Assembly (NCBI GenBank): GCA_022736495.1 | Contig: DZCR01000137.1 | Location: forward strand, 1-8,691 | Source of the DNA: Desulfobacca acetoxidans | Lineage (GTDB): Bacteria; Desulfobacterota; Desulfobaccia; Desulfobaccales; 0-14-0-80-60-11 | Reading direction: 5' to 3' | DNA length: 8,691 bases | Shown: piece by piece, positions 1 through 6,936 of the stretch | Layout of the letters: every line of letters begins with the position of its first letter | Position numbering within the stretch: position 1 is the first letter of the stretch | Position numbers and translations under genes: made by a program | Notes under the pieces: model-generated | The model's input: only the letters and a program-made list of their open reading frames with translations | Told to the model about the DNA's origin: nothing | Database searches by the model: none

Positions 1-644
1 TCCATGGCCGCCCGTTCCAGCTTGATCCGGGATGCCAGCATCCTTGGGATATCCTTTGGTGCAAAACGGGCTTCCCGGAAGCGGTCCGGCCGCATGGGGG
101 CATAGGCAGGCCGGGGCCGGTCCCCTTTTTGAAACTGTTTTGCCAATTTTTCAGGGCTGAGGCCGGGGTACCTGAACACAAAGCCCTGGACCAGAAGGGA
201 CACCCGGGCGTCAATGCCGGACAAGGGGGTCCGGGTATAATATTTCCTGACCCATTTGGAGGCCCGGTCGTCCCCGAATGTATTTTCCCCCAGCCAGCGG
301 GGAAGGATGGAGCAGATCACCAGGCCCGAAAAATTCGGGTCCTGGGCCAGGTCCCTTAATACCGGATAGGGCGGGTTCCCGTCAATGGACAGGTTCACCG
401 GTATGATGCCCCATTCTTCAAAAAATACATCCGGATGAAGCCCCAATTGGATTCTGGAAGACCCTACAAAGACAATTCGGGTATGTTTCGTAACCTTTGA
501 CCGCGCAAGATGCCAGAAGGGCATATCATCTTCTATGGAGGGCCGAAAGCCTTGGGCCCTCCAGAACCCTTCCCAGGCCCCCAGAACCGCAATCACGATC
601 AAAAGGGCGAAAACCCAGGTTTTTCCTAAATTTTCAGATTTCAT
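1..644 (-). CDS. SGNH-hydrolase-like membrane-anchored protein, partner of the MBOAT (C-terminus cut off)
   Basis: I read this frame on the reverse strand from ATG at 644; it stays open to base 1, giving 214 codons with the C-terminus outside the window. Residues 9-24 form one hydrophobic segment (signal anchor), so the rest should lie in the periplasm. A hydrophobic strand then leads into FVGSSR (residues 59-64), which matches the block I nucleophile motif of SGNH proteins that use GSS instead of GDS. NLSIDG follows at the place expected for block II. The terminal DxxH block would lie in the missing part, so catalysis cannot be judged. The start is 8 bases past the MBOAT stop, with only a weak ribosome site, so translational coupling is likely. 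Known for the family: such proteins transfer the acyl group delivered by the MBOAT to a polymer. That role here is inferred from the motif and the neighbour. Confidence 0.72.
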   Translation of the reverse strand, partial: MKSENLGKTWVFALLIVIAVLGAWEGFWRAQGFRPSIEDDMPFWHLARSKVTKHTRIVFVGSSRIQLGLHPDVFFEEWGIIPVNLSIDGNPPYPVLRDLAQDPNFSGLVICSILPRWLGENTFGDDRASKWVRKYYTRTPLSGIDARVSLLVQGFVFRYPGLSPEKLAKQFQKGDRPRPAYAPMRPDRFREARFAPKDIPRMLASRIKLERAAM

Positions 645-651
645 CCGGGTA

Positions 652-2067
652 TCAGAATTGGAAATAAATGAAGGCACGATCATCTCCCGGCGTCAGACTC
701 AGAATGATCAGCATCACGGCCAGACCAAAGGCCCTGATGCCGACCGGGGTCCCGGATACCAGATCTTCATAGGACCTGTTTCTCATGGCAAAGTGAAAGC
801 CGAACAAACCGGCCGAGACGGTTGCCACCGTTGCGATATCGCCTTGGCCCAGGATCCCGGATGCATTGAAATGGAGCATCTGGTATAAAAGGACAAAGGC
901 TTCTGAAAAATTCTGGGCTCTGAAAAAAACCCAGGTCAAGACAATCAGAAGATAGGTGAAAAGGGCCGTGACCAAGGGCATCCAACCCCGGTGACCGGAT
1001 GCCACAGGTCCCCATTTTCTTTTCATGAACCGCTCCACCACCAGAAATGCCCCGTGTAATCCTCCCCAGGCCACAAACCGCCAAGAGGCCCCATGCCACA
1101 GCCCGCCGATGAGCATGGTCAGCATGAGATTCCCGTAGGTCCGGCCACTCCCTTTCCGGTTGCCGCCCAGGGGGATGTACAAATAATCCCTCAGCCAGGA
1201 GGACAGGGAAATATGCCAGCGTTGCCAGAAATCGGAAAACCCCAGGGCACCGTAGGGAAACCTGAAATTGTCCGGCAGGATGAACCCCAGGCACAGGGCC
1301 GCGCCGACGGCGCAGGTGGAATACCCGGCAAAATCAAAAAATATCTGGGCCGAGAAGGCCAAGGATCCCATCCATGCATCCATAAACCCGGCCTGCCCGG
1401 TTGCTGTAAAAACCGCATCCGATACCGGGGCCATCAGGGTATCGGCCAGGAATACCTTTTCAAAGAGCCCAGTGACCAAGAGAATCCCGCCCCAGAGCAT
1501 CTGCCGTGCAGACGCTGCTTTTGGAGTGACGCACTGGGGCAGAAAATCCTGGGCCCGGACAATGGGTCCGGCCACCAGTTGGGGGAAAAAGGTCACGTAC
1601 AGGGCAAAATCAACGGATGAATCCCAGGGCTTCATCCTGCCCCGATAGACATCAATGGTATAGGACATGGATTGGAAGGTATAAAAGGAAATGCCCACGG
1701 GCAGGATAATATCCGGCCTCAGGGGCTGATAGGCAATATGAAGCCAGTGAAGAACCGCGATAAAATTGTCCAGAAGAAAATTTCCGTATTTGAAGAATCC
1801 CAGAAGCCCCAGATTCACCATGAGACTGAGGATCAGAAACAGCCTTTTCCGGGATTTTCCCCTTGAGGCGAAGATCAGGGCCCCGGCCTTCCAGTCGATG
1901 AGGGTTGAAATCCATAAGAGGATCACAAAGGGTGGATTCCAGGCCGCATAAAACAGATAACTGAAGCAGACAAGGCCTATTTTTTTACCGGCCCAGGAAA
2001 TCCTGAGCCGGTAAAAGGCCAGAACAAGGCCAAAAAATAAAAGGAAGGTCAGCGAATTAAATACCAT
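652..2067 (-). CDS. MBOAT family O-acyltransferase, AlgI/DltB-like
   Basis: This 471-residue polytopic membrane protein has the normal length for the AlgI/DltB/PatA-type MBOAT family, which passes acetyl groups from the cytoplasm across the inner membrane. Visible family motifs in order are LPVGISFYTFQSMSY, FPQLVAGPIVRAQDFLPQ, DFAGYSTCAVG, FSDFWQRWHISLSSWLRDYL with His285, and GGLWHGASW with the invariant His325, followed by hydrophobic helices to the end. The ATG at 2067 has an AGGA site 5 bases upstream and lies 10 bases after the lipoprotein stop; the SGNH gene starts 7 bases after its own stop. The acceptor could be an exopolysaccharide or another surface glycan. I cannot call it algI because no alginate genes are visible. 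The family call is very secure and the substrate is unknown. Confidence 0.95.
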   Translation of the reverse strand: MVFNSLTFLLFFGLVLAFYRLRISWAGKKIGLVCFSYLFYAAWNPPFVILLWISTLIDWKAGALIFASRGKSRKRLFLILSLMVNLGLLGFFKYGNFLLDNFIAVLHWLHIAYQPLRPDIILPVGISFYTFQSMSYTIDVYRGRMKPWDSSVDFALYVTFFPQLVAGPIVRAQDFLPQCVTPKAASARQMLWGGILLVTGLFEKVFLADTLMAPVSDAVFTATGQAGFMDAWMGSLAFSAQIFFDFAGYSTCAVGAALCLGFILPDNFRFPYGALGFSDFWQRWHISLSSWLRDYLYIPLGGNRKGSGRTYGNLMLTMLIGGLWHGASWRFVAWGGLHGAFLVVERFMKRKWGPVASGHRGWMPLVTALFTYLLIVLTWVFFRAQNFSEAFVLLYQMLHFNASGILGQGDIATVATVSAGLFGFHFAMRNRSYEDLVSGTPVGIRAFGLAVMLIILSLTPGDDRAFIYFQF

Positions 2068-2077
2068 TTACATCCTG

Positions 2078-2575
2078 TCAATATATTACGGCGTTGAGTC
2101 CGAACCAATTGTATTGATCTCCGCCTATCGGGCCTCCGATTCTCAGGGTGGTTTCATCGATGAACTCGATTCTGGCCCACTGATGCCAGCTCTCCAGGGA
2201 ATACCAGACCCCGGCGGGCTTCCCGTCCGGAGCCAGGATGAAGGAACCATATTTTTTCAGATCCGTCGGCAACCGGTGGGCATGCAGCCAGATCCAGTCC
2301 CGGAGCTGCCCGGTGGTCAGCTCGATGGGCTGCCAGTCTTTCGAAGCCAGGACATAGCCCTTTGAAATGCCCACAGCGGCCTGGGGAAAAGTTTTTTGGC
2401 CATAATAATAATAGGTATAGGCCGGGTCCACGGTAAACGTTTCAAAGCTTTGTTTGACTCGGTCATCCGACATCATCCGCCCAAACCGCTGGGAAGATGA
2501 GGCGCAGCCTGAAATCAACAGCAACCCGGCGAGAATAATGGACAGAACTAATTTTCTCATTTGTCTGTTTTTCAT
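2078..2575 (-). CDS. small lipoprotein of unknown function, first gene of the MBOAT operon
   Basis: The product has 165 residues. A basic start (MKNRQMRK) is followed by a hydrophobic stretch and the lipobox LISGC, with Cys24 as the lipidated residue; Ser25-26 at +2/+3 would allow sorting to the outer membrane. The mature part is rich in aromatic residues: a YTYYYYG run near residues 53-59, then Trp residues in LRDWIWLH and WYSLESWHQW. The pattern AAVGISKGYVLASKDW recalls an uncharacterised family of small deltaproteobacterial lipoproteins, but this is from memory only. The ATG at 2575 is supported by AGGAGA 7 bases upstream, which favours it over Met6. It is 10 bases from the MBOAT, so probably co-transcribed, and may assist the same surface-polymer modification. 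No enzymatic motif is seen. Confidence 0.85.
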   Translation of the reverse strand: MKNRQMRKLVLSIILAGLLLISGCASSSQRFGRMMSDDRVKQSFETFTVDPAYTYYYYGQKTFPQAAVGISKGYVLASKDWQPIELTTGQLRDWIWLHAHRLPTDLKKYGSFILAPDGKPAGVWYSLESWHQWARIEFIDETTLRIGGPIGGDQYNWFGLNAVIY

Positions 2576-2810
2576 GGTGATCTCTCCTGTGAATTGATCT
2601 TACAACATAACATATCTTGTCATGTTCCCATAAAATAATATAGATTTCACAGGATGCAAACCTTAAGCAATAAAAAAGGCCATATTCTTTGACCCATGGC
2701 TGAAAAATTAATTCTGGTTTAAAAGCAGGGGAAGTGATAGGATACCGGCCGTAAAAGGGAATAATGAAAATAAAATTTCCACTTGCCCCGAAAGGAAAAA
2801 AAATCTGCCA
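2576..2810. other. divergent intergenic region between the two operons
   Basis: This AT-rich stretch separates the leftward lipoprotein operon from the rightward phosphatase operon and must hold both promoters. On the plus strand, TTGACC at 2689-2694 resembles a -35 box, but no convincing -10 lies 16-18 bases downstream. On the minus strand, TTGCAT followed 16 bases later by TATTTT is a weak candidate pair. An interrupted palindrome at 2609-2626 is listed separately. I see no terminator-like hairpin, tRNA or repeat. Confidence 0.5.
2609..2626. promoter_or_regulatory. 18-bp interrupted palindrome, candidate operator
   Basis: The two halves AACATxxC and GxxATGTT mirror each other exactly around the centre (AACATATCTTGTCATGTT). 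The site lies 34-51 bases upstream of the lipoprotein start, where a dimeric regulator could act on the leftward promoter. The symmetry is seen directly; operator function is inferred from position and is not tied to any known regulator. Confidence 0.35.
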
Positions 2811-2876
2811 ATGAAAATCATCTTACATTATGGTTTTGCAGCTCTGGTTCTAAGTTTCTACGGGTGCGAGGTTTGA
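2811..2876 (+). CDS. possible 21-residue lipoprotein-like leader ORF
   Basis: ATG at 2811 opens a 21-codon frame, MKIILHYGFAALVLSFYGCEV, ending at TGA 2874-2876. It has the form of a short lipoprotein signal: a basic residue, a hydrophobic core, and Cys19 preceded by Gly, with two residues after it. Its ribosome site (AAAGGA at 2791-2796) is 14 bases away, which is long. It lies directly upstream of and in the same frame as the phosphatase, and its last codons contain the phosphatase Shine-Dalgarno GAGG. It could be an entericidin-like micro-lipoprotein, a coupling leader, a readthrough extension of the phosphatase, or chance. Translation is not demonstrated. Confidence 0.3.
   Translation: MKIILHYGFAALVLSFYGCEV
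2868..2871 (+). promoter_or_regulatory. ribosome binding site deciding the phosphatase start
   Basis: GAGG lies 8 bases before the ATG at 2880. An in-frame TGA at 2874-2876 rules out a normal start further upstream, so this site fixes 2880 as the most likely start. Confidence 0.6.
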
Positions 2877-2879
2877 CCC

Positions 2880-4349
2880 ATGATCCAAGGCATGCCCTCC
2901 GGGATACTGAGGGCTTACACGGGTGGGAGTTTCGCAGCAGCCTTGATCCTTCGGTATTTTCTCCTGGGAAGGATCATTGATGCTTCTCCCCTGCCGGCAA
3001 AGGCTAAAAACCAATTTTTCGCCGAATATGCCCTGGCTTTATCGGCAGGTCTGTTTACCTTTGTCCTGACCCATGTTTTCTTTTCCATTCCTCTTTACAG
3101 CGGCGGTCTCTTTTTCATCGGTTTTGTTGCTTTCGGATTTTTCATAGCCGTTGACATGTCCCTGGAAAAGGAAAGGGAGGTGATTAAAACCGTCATAGCC
3201 CATCCGGATCTTCTATTCATCCCTCAAAAAATATATCCCATGACCCGGAAATTTTTTTTGATTGCCGTTGTGACCAATCTGATGGTCATGGTCATCATCA
3301 TCCTGATCATCGGAAGGGACCTGGCGTGGCTGACGGAAATAGAAACCGCCCGGATGAATGTCATGAGGGAGATCACATCGAAAACCGTTTTTAAGGAAAT
3401 CTCCTTTGCCGTTGCCGTTCTTCTGGTCCTGATCATCAATATCATCTACTCCTATTCAAAAAATTTAAAACTGCTTTTTGACATGCAGACCCGGGTTCTG
3501 GAATCCGTCAGCAACGGGGACCTCTCATCACTTGTGCCCGTGGCTACCAGCGATGAATTCGGCATGATCGCCACCCATACCAACAAGATGATATATGGTC
3601 TCCGAGACCGGATCAGGATGCTGACGCGGCTCAATGTGGCCAAGGAAATCCAGGCCAATCTCTTACCCGGACGGGCCCCGGATGTCCCGGGGCTGGATAT
3701 TTCAGGGATCAGCCTCTATTGTGAGGAAGTCGGCGGGGACTATTATGACTATTTTAAATTTTCCGGAAACCGGGTGGGGATCGCCGTGACGGATTCATCG
3801 GACCACGGCGTAGGCGCAGGGCTCCACATGACCACCATCCGGGCCTTTCTCCGTTATGGGGCCGCCGGTTATACAGGGGCCTCCCCCCTGATTGAATCCG
3901 TTAACCGGCACCTGACCCGGGATAGCTTTGAAAGCGGGCATTTCACCACGATTTTTTTTGCCGACATTGATCTGGAGCGCCGCACAATCATCTGGATCAG
4001 GGCCGGGCATGAGCCTGCCCTGTTTTATTCCCCGGCCGACGGATCATTTACAAGGCTTCTGGGAAGTGGTATGGCCCTGGGGGTGGATCCCGAGGCTGAG
4101 ATTCATGAATATGAGATCCGCGGATGGGAAAAGGGCTCCATCCTGGCCATGGTCTCGGACGGGTTAAAGGAATCCCGGAATGAGGAGGGTGAAATGTACG
4201 GTGAAAACAGGATACGGGCGCTCATCGCCCGGTATCCGGACCAGCCCGCCCAAACCATCCAAAAAGAACTGATCGGGGATCTTAAGCGCTTCATCGGCCA
4301 GGTCCCCATTGCCGATGATATTACGGTTGTCATTGTCAAACTTTTTTAA
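2880..4349 (+). CDS. membrane PP2C/SpoIIE-type serine phosphatase with HAMP-like region (RsbU-like)
   Basis: The product has 489 residues. The N-terminal half is membrane-embedded, with hydrophobic segments near residues 15-33, 49-70, 75-92, 124-145 and 174-192. A HAMP-like linker follows (about 192-245, with SNGDLSSLVPV and TSDEFG). The PP2C/SpoIIE domain runs from AKEIQANLLPG (254-264) to the end. Metal-site motifs are present: GGDYYD (Asp287), TDSSDHG (Asp305), RAGH (374-377), VSDGL (Asp427) and DDITV (Asp479-Asp480). In the RsbU/SpoIIE family this domain dephosphorylates the phosphoserine of a STAS antagonist; the STAS gene at 7960 is the obvious substrate. The membrane half probably senses an envelope signal or the exporter itself. 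SSDHG in place of the usual VSGHG is slightly atypical, but the Asp is kept. The downstream exporter gene begins close to or inside its 3' end. Confidence 0.93.
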   Translation: MIQGMPSGILRAYTGGSFAAALILRYFLLGRIIDASPLPAKAKNQFFAEYALALSAGLFTFVLTHVFFSIPLYSGGLFFIGFVAFGFFIAVDMSLEKEREVIKTVIAHPDLLFIPQKIYPMTRKFFLIAVVTNLMVMVIIILIIGRDLAWLTEIETARMNVMREITSKTVFKEISFAVAVLLVLIINIIYSYSKNLKLLFDMQTRVLESVSNGDLSSLVPVATSDEFGMIATHTNKMIYGLRDRIRMLTRLNVAKEIQANLLPGRAPDVPGLDISGISLYCEEVGGDYYDYFKFSGNRVGIAVTDSSDHGVGAGLHMTTIRAFLRYGAAGYTGASPLIESVNRHLTRDSFESGHFTTIFFADIDLERRTIIWIRAGHEPALFYSPADGSFTRLLGSGMALGVDPEAEIHEYEIRGWEKGSILAMVSDGLKESRNEEGEMYGENRIRALIARYPDQPAQTIQKELIGDLKRFIGQVPIADDITVVIVKLF

Positions 4350-6936
4350 TAAAAGAAAGAAGGCGGGGACAACACCCCGTAATGAAACAAGGGCATCGGG
4401 GAAGACGGCATTGGAAACGAAAAACGAAAAAAAACAGGTCCCTGTTGTAAAAAGAACCCTGGCCTCATGGATCATGGAGGGGAATGTCAAGCTCCAGGTC
4501 CTGCTGGTGATCATTATCCTGATTACCGTGGCCATCCGGGTGGTGCCCCTTGAAATGCAGCAGCGCATCGTCAATGAAGCCATCAATCTGAGAAAACCGG
4601 ATCTCCTGGTCCTGTATTGCGGCATCTACCTTGCCGCCGTTGTGTCGGGTTCCCTGCTGAAACTGCTCATCAACCTGATTCAGACCCATATCAGTGAAAA
4701 GGTCACGGCTGAAATGCGAAAACAATTATACCACCATATCCTGAACATCCCCCTGAATTTTTTCAGAACCACCCCGCCCGGAACCGTGGTCAATTCCCTG
4801 CTCAATGAACTGAATATCCCGGGCAATTTCGTGGGCATGGCCATTGCCGTCCCCCTGATCAATATCGTCACCCTCCTGGCCTTTGCCGGTTACCTCATTG
4901 TCCTGAACCCGCTTTTGGGAATCGTCTCCTTTGCACTTTACCCCATCATGCTCTATATCATCCCCCTGATGCAAAGGCAGGTGAACCGGGATAACAAAAA
5001 ACGGCTCAATGCGTCACGGATTTTATCCTCCAAAATTGTTGAATCCGTTTCCGGTATCCACGAGGTTCAGGCCAACGGCGCCTTTGAAATAGAAAACAAT
5101 AAATTCGACAAGATCGTGGGGGGCCTGATGCGGATCAGGATCAGGTGGGCACTGTACAAATACGCCATCAAAATCATCAGCAATTTCTTTGTCAACCTGG
5201 GGCCTTTTCTCATCTTCATCATCGGCGGATACCTGGCCATCCGCGGGCAATTGGGACTGGGCGCCCTCGTGGCATTTTTGTCGGCCCAGGAAAAACTCTA
5301 TGATCCCTGGAAGGAACTGATTGAATTCTACCAGGTGTACCAGGACGGCTCCATCAATTATTATAAAACCATGGGCTATTTTGATGTGCCCGTTGAGACG
5401 GTGCTGCTTGCCGAAGGCCGGGAGCCCTATGCGCTGGAGGGCGCCGTCCATGTCGACCATTTGAGCCTGGAAACCCCCGACGGCATACGGCTGCTGGATG
5501 ATATCAGCCTGGATATCGCTCCGGGGGAACAGGTCGCCCTGGTGGGATTCTCCGGAAGCGGCAAGAGTTCCCTGGCCTTGTGCATTGCCCAGCTTTATCA
5601 ATATACCTCGGGCCACGCCACCCTGGGAGGCAAGGAAATTTCCGGATTGACCAAGGCGGATATCACTCAAAATATGGGGCTGGTATCCCAGTCCCCCTTT
5701 ATTTTTGAAGGCACCATCCGGGAAAATCTCCTGTATTCCTATACCGCCCTCCACGGCGAAGACTGCACCCTTGATGGGGACTGCGCCCCTGAACTGGACG
5801 GCCTGGTCCAGGTGCTTCAGCAATCGGGCCTGTTTGTGGATGTCCTCCGGTTCGGGCTGAATACCATTCTCCAGGAAGAGGAAGAAGAAAACCTTCCCGT
5901 TATCATCGCCATGAGGAAAAGCTTTCAGCAGGAATACGGAGAGGCCGTGGCCGATTGGGTGGAATTTTTCGATGAAAAACAATTCCTTTCCTATGCAGAC
6001 ATTGCAGAAAATATTATTTTCGGCGCACCCATGGCTGACGAGTTTAAAAATGACCGTCTCATGGAAAACCAGTTCTTTTTAGACTTTCTGGACGATGCAG
6101 ATCTGACCCGCCCGCTCCTGACCCTGGGCAAGGAAATCGCCTATCAGACCGTGGACATCCTGAAAAATCTCACCCTGGACCGGATGTTTTTTGAACAAAC
6201 CCCCATCAGGCCGGAAGAATTCGACCAATATGAGGAGATCGTCAGGGTGATTAAAAACAAAAGCCTGCACCAGATCAACCGGCAGCAGACCCTGGCCCTG
6301 CTGGAACTGGCGTTGCGGTTCTCCCCCGGAAAGCACCGGATCGCAGCCATCCCTGAATTTATGACCCATCTTATCCTGGAAGGAAGATACCTGTTCAAGG
6401 AAAGGATCAAACAGAAAAAAGCATCTGCCGTAGCCTTTTTCAAAAATGACCAGTATATTCATTCCCAGACCATATTTAACAATATCCTCTTCGGTATCGT
6501 TAAAACCACCAACCCGGCGGCCCAGGAAAAAATCAATCAGTTCATGATCGCCCTGTTGATCGGCGAAGATTTCCTTGAGAAAATGATTGAAATCGGAATG
6601 AATTTCAATGTGGGCACAAAGGGGAACACCCTTTCCGGGGGACAGCGCCAGAAACTGGCCATTGCCAGGACCTTTTTAAAATCCCCCCGGATGATGATCC
6701 TGGATGAGGCCACCTCGGCCCTGGACAATAATTCCCAGAAAAGGATACAGAGCGTCCTGGCCCGCTATTGGAAAGGAAAGAGCACCCTGATCGCTGTGGT
6801 GCACCGGCTGGATATCGTGAAAGACTACGACAGGATCGCTTTTTTAAAGGCCGGTAAAATAGTGGAAATGGGAACCTATGATGAACTCATGGCAAAAAAG
6901 GGGTATTTTTATGAACTCGCATACGGACACAACTGA
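4315..6936 (+). CDS. ABC exporter half-transporter (permease-ATPase) with a long insertion in the ATPase domain
   Basis: With ATG at 4315 the product has 873 residues, against roughly 580-600 for MsbA-type half-transporters. A Lys-rich tail (1-55) precedes a six-helix type I exporter domain (about 58-345). The ATPase domain has Walker A GFSGSGKSS (411-419, Lys417), Q-loop VSQSPF (Gln459), signature LSGGQ (773-777), Walker B MMILDE (Glu798), D-loop SALD and H-loop His830, so it should hydrolyse ATP. Gln459 to LSGGQ spans 314 residues where about 57 are usual. The extra stretch contains two degenerate copies of the Q-loop/helical segment plus a helical linker rich in Lys and Glu. The start is uncertain: TTG 4309, ATG 4315 (overlapping the phosphatase by 35 bases, weak ribosome site) or TTG 4411 (good GGGGA site). 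Substrate unknown. It sits inside a partner-switch operon that may control it. Confidence 0.92.
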   Translation: MILRLSLSNFFNKRKKAGTTPRNETRASGKTALETKNEKKQVPVVKRTLASWIMEGNVKLQVLLVIIILITVAIRVVPLEMQQRIVNEAINLRKPDLLVLYCGIYLAAVVSGSLLKLLINLIQTHISEKVTAEMRKQLYHHILNIPLNFFRTTPPGTVVNSLLNELNIPGNFVGMAIAVPLINIVTLLAFAGYLIVLNPLLGIVSFALYPIMLYIIPLMQRQVNRDNKKRLNASRILSSKIVESVSGIHEVQANGAFEIENNKFDKIVGGLMRIRIRWALYKYAIKIISNFFVNLGPFLIFIIGGYLAIRGQLGLGALVAFLSAQEKLYDPWKELIEFYQVYQDGSINYYKTMGYFDVPVETVLLAEGREPYALEGAVHVDHLSLETPDGIRLLDDISLDIAPGEQVALVGFSGSGKSSLALCIAQLYQYTSGHATLGGKEISGLTKADITQNMGLVSQSPFIFEGTIRENLLYSYTALHGEDCTLDGDCAPELDGLVQVLQQSGLFVDVLRFGLNTILQEEEEENLPVIIAMRKSFQQEYGEAVADWVEFFDEKQFLSYADIAENIIFGAPMADEFKNDRLMENQFFLDFLDDADLTRPLLTLGKEIAYQTVDILKNLTLDRMFFEQTPIRPEEFDQYEEIVRVIKNKSLHQINRQQTLALLELALRFSPGKHRIAAIPEFMTHLILEGRYLFKERIKQKKASAVAFFKNDQYIHSQTIFNNILFGIVKTTNPAAQEKINQFMIALLIGEDFLEKMIEIGMNFNVGTKGNTLSGGQRQKLAIARTFLKSPRMMILDEATSALDNNSQKRIQSVLARYWKGKSTLIAVVHRLDIVKDYDRIAFLKAGKIVEMGTYDELMAKKGYFYELAYGHN
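4364..4379 (+). other. short GC-rich hairpin in the phosphatase-exporter junction
   Basis: CGGGG (4364-4368) pairs with CCCCG (4375-4379) around the six-base loop ACAACA, 14 bases after the phosphatase stop. There is no U-run, so it is not a terminator. If the exporter starts at TTG 4411, this hairpin would be in its leader; if at ATG 4315, it is coding. A role in initiation is only a guess. Confidence 0.3.
4398..4402 (+). promoter_or_regulatory. Shine-Dalgarno-like site for the alternative exporter start TTG 4411
   Basis: GGGGA lies 8 bases before TTG 4411, which is in frame with the exporter. It is the best ribosome site near the 5' end of that gene. It would give a protein of 841 residues, still including all membrane helices, and remove the gene overlap with the phosphatase. 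Confidence 0.4.
5689..6645 (+). repeat. three degenerate protein-level repeats of the Q-loop/helical subdomain inside the exporter ATPase
   Basis: Using exporter numbering from ATG 4315: copy 1 (459-519) starts QSPFIFEGTIRENLLYSY and ends VLRFGLNTIL. Copy 2 (555-614) starts KQFLSYADIAENIIFGAP and has FLDDADLTRPLLTLGKEI. Copy 3 (712-777) starts DQYIHSQTIFNNILFGIV, has LLIGEDFLEKMIEIGMNF and runs into LSGGQ. Each copy has the pattern IxxNIxxG or close to it, then a variable stretch, then a hydrophobic helix and a GLN/GKE/GMN turn. Only copy 1 has the Q-loop Gln in its normal context after Walker A, and only copy 3 leads into the signature. The alignment was made by eye. Confidence 0.6.
6898..6903 (+). 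promoter_or_regulatory. ribosome binding site deciding the start of the cNMP-fold gene
   Basis: AAGGGG lies 7 bases before ATG 6911. The in-frame ATGs at 6878 and 6881 have no comparable site, so 6911 is preferred. The site lies inside the exporter coding sequence, so the two genes are probably translationally coupled. Confidence 0.55.

Noticed and set aside
2764..2814. A 16-codon ORF (ATG 2764) whose TGA overlaps the ATG at 2811.
   Set aside because: The ribosome-site spacing is only about 3 bases, the peptide has no recognisable pattern, and such ORFs are expected by chance in AT-rich sequence.
2826..2840. A sigma-54 type -24/-12 promoter around TTGCA at 2836-2840.
   Set aside because: The GG of the -24 element is absent at the required spacing upstream of the GC.
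5023..5982. A 319-codon open frame on the minus strand opposite the exporter gene.
   Set aside because: It lies wholly antisense to a gene with clear ABC motifs, has no family resemblance and shows the low-complexity composition of a shadow frame.
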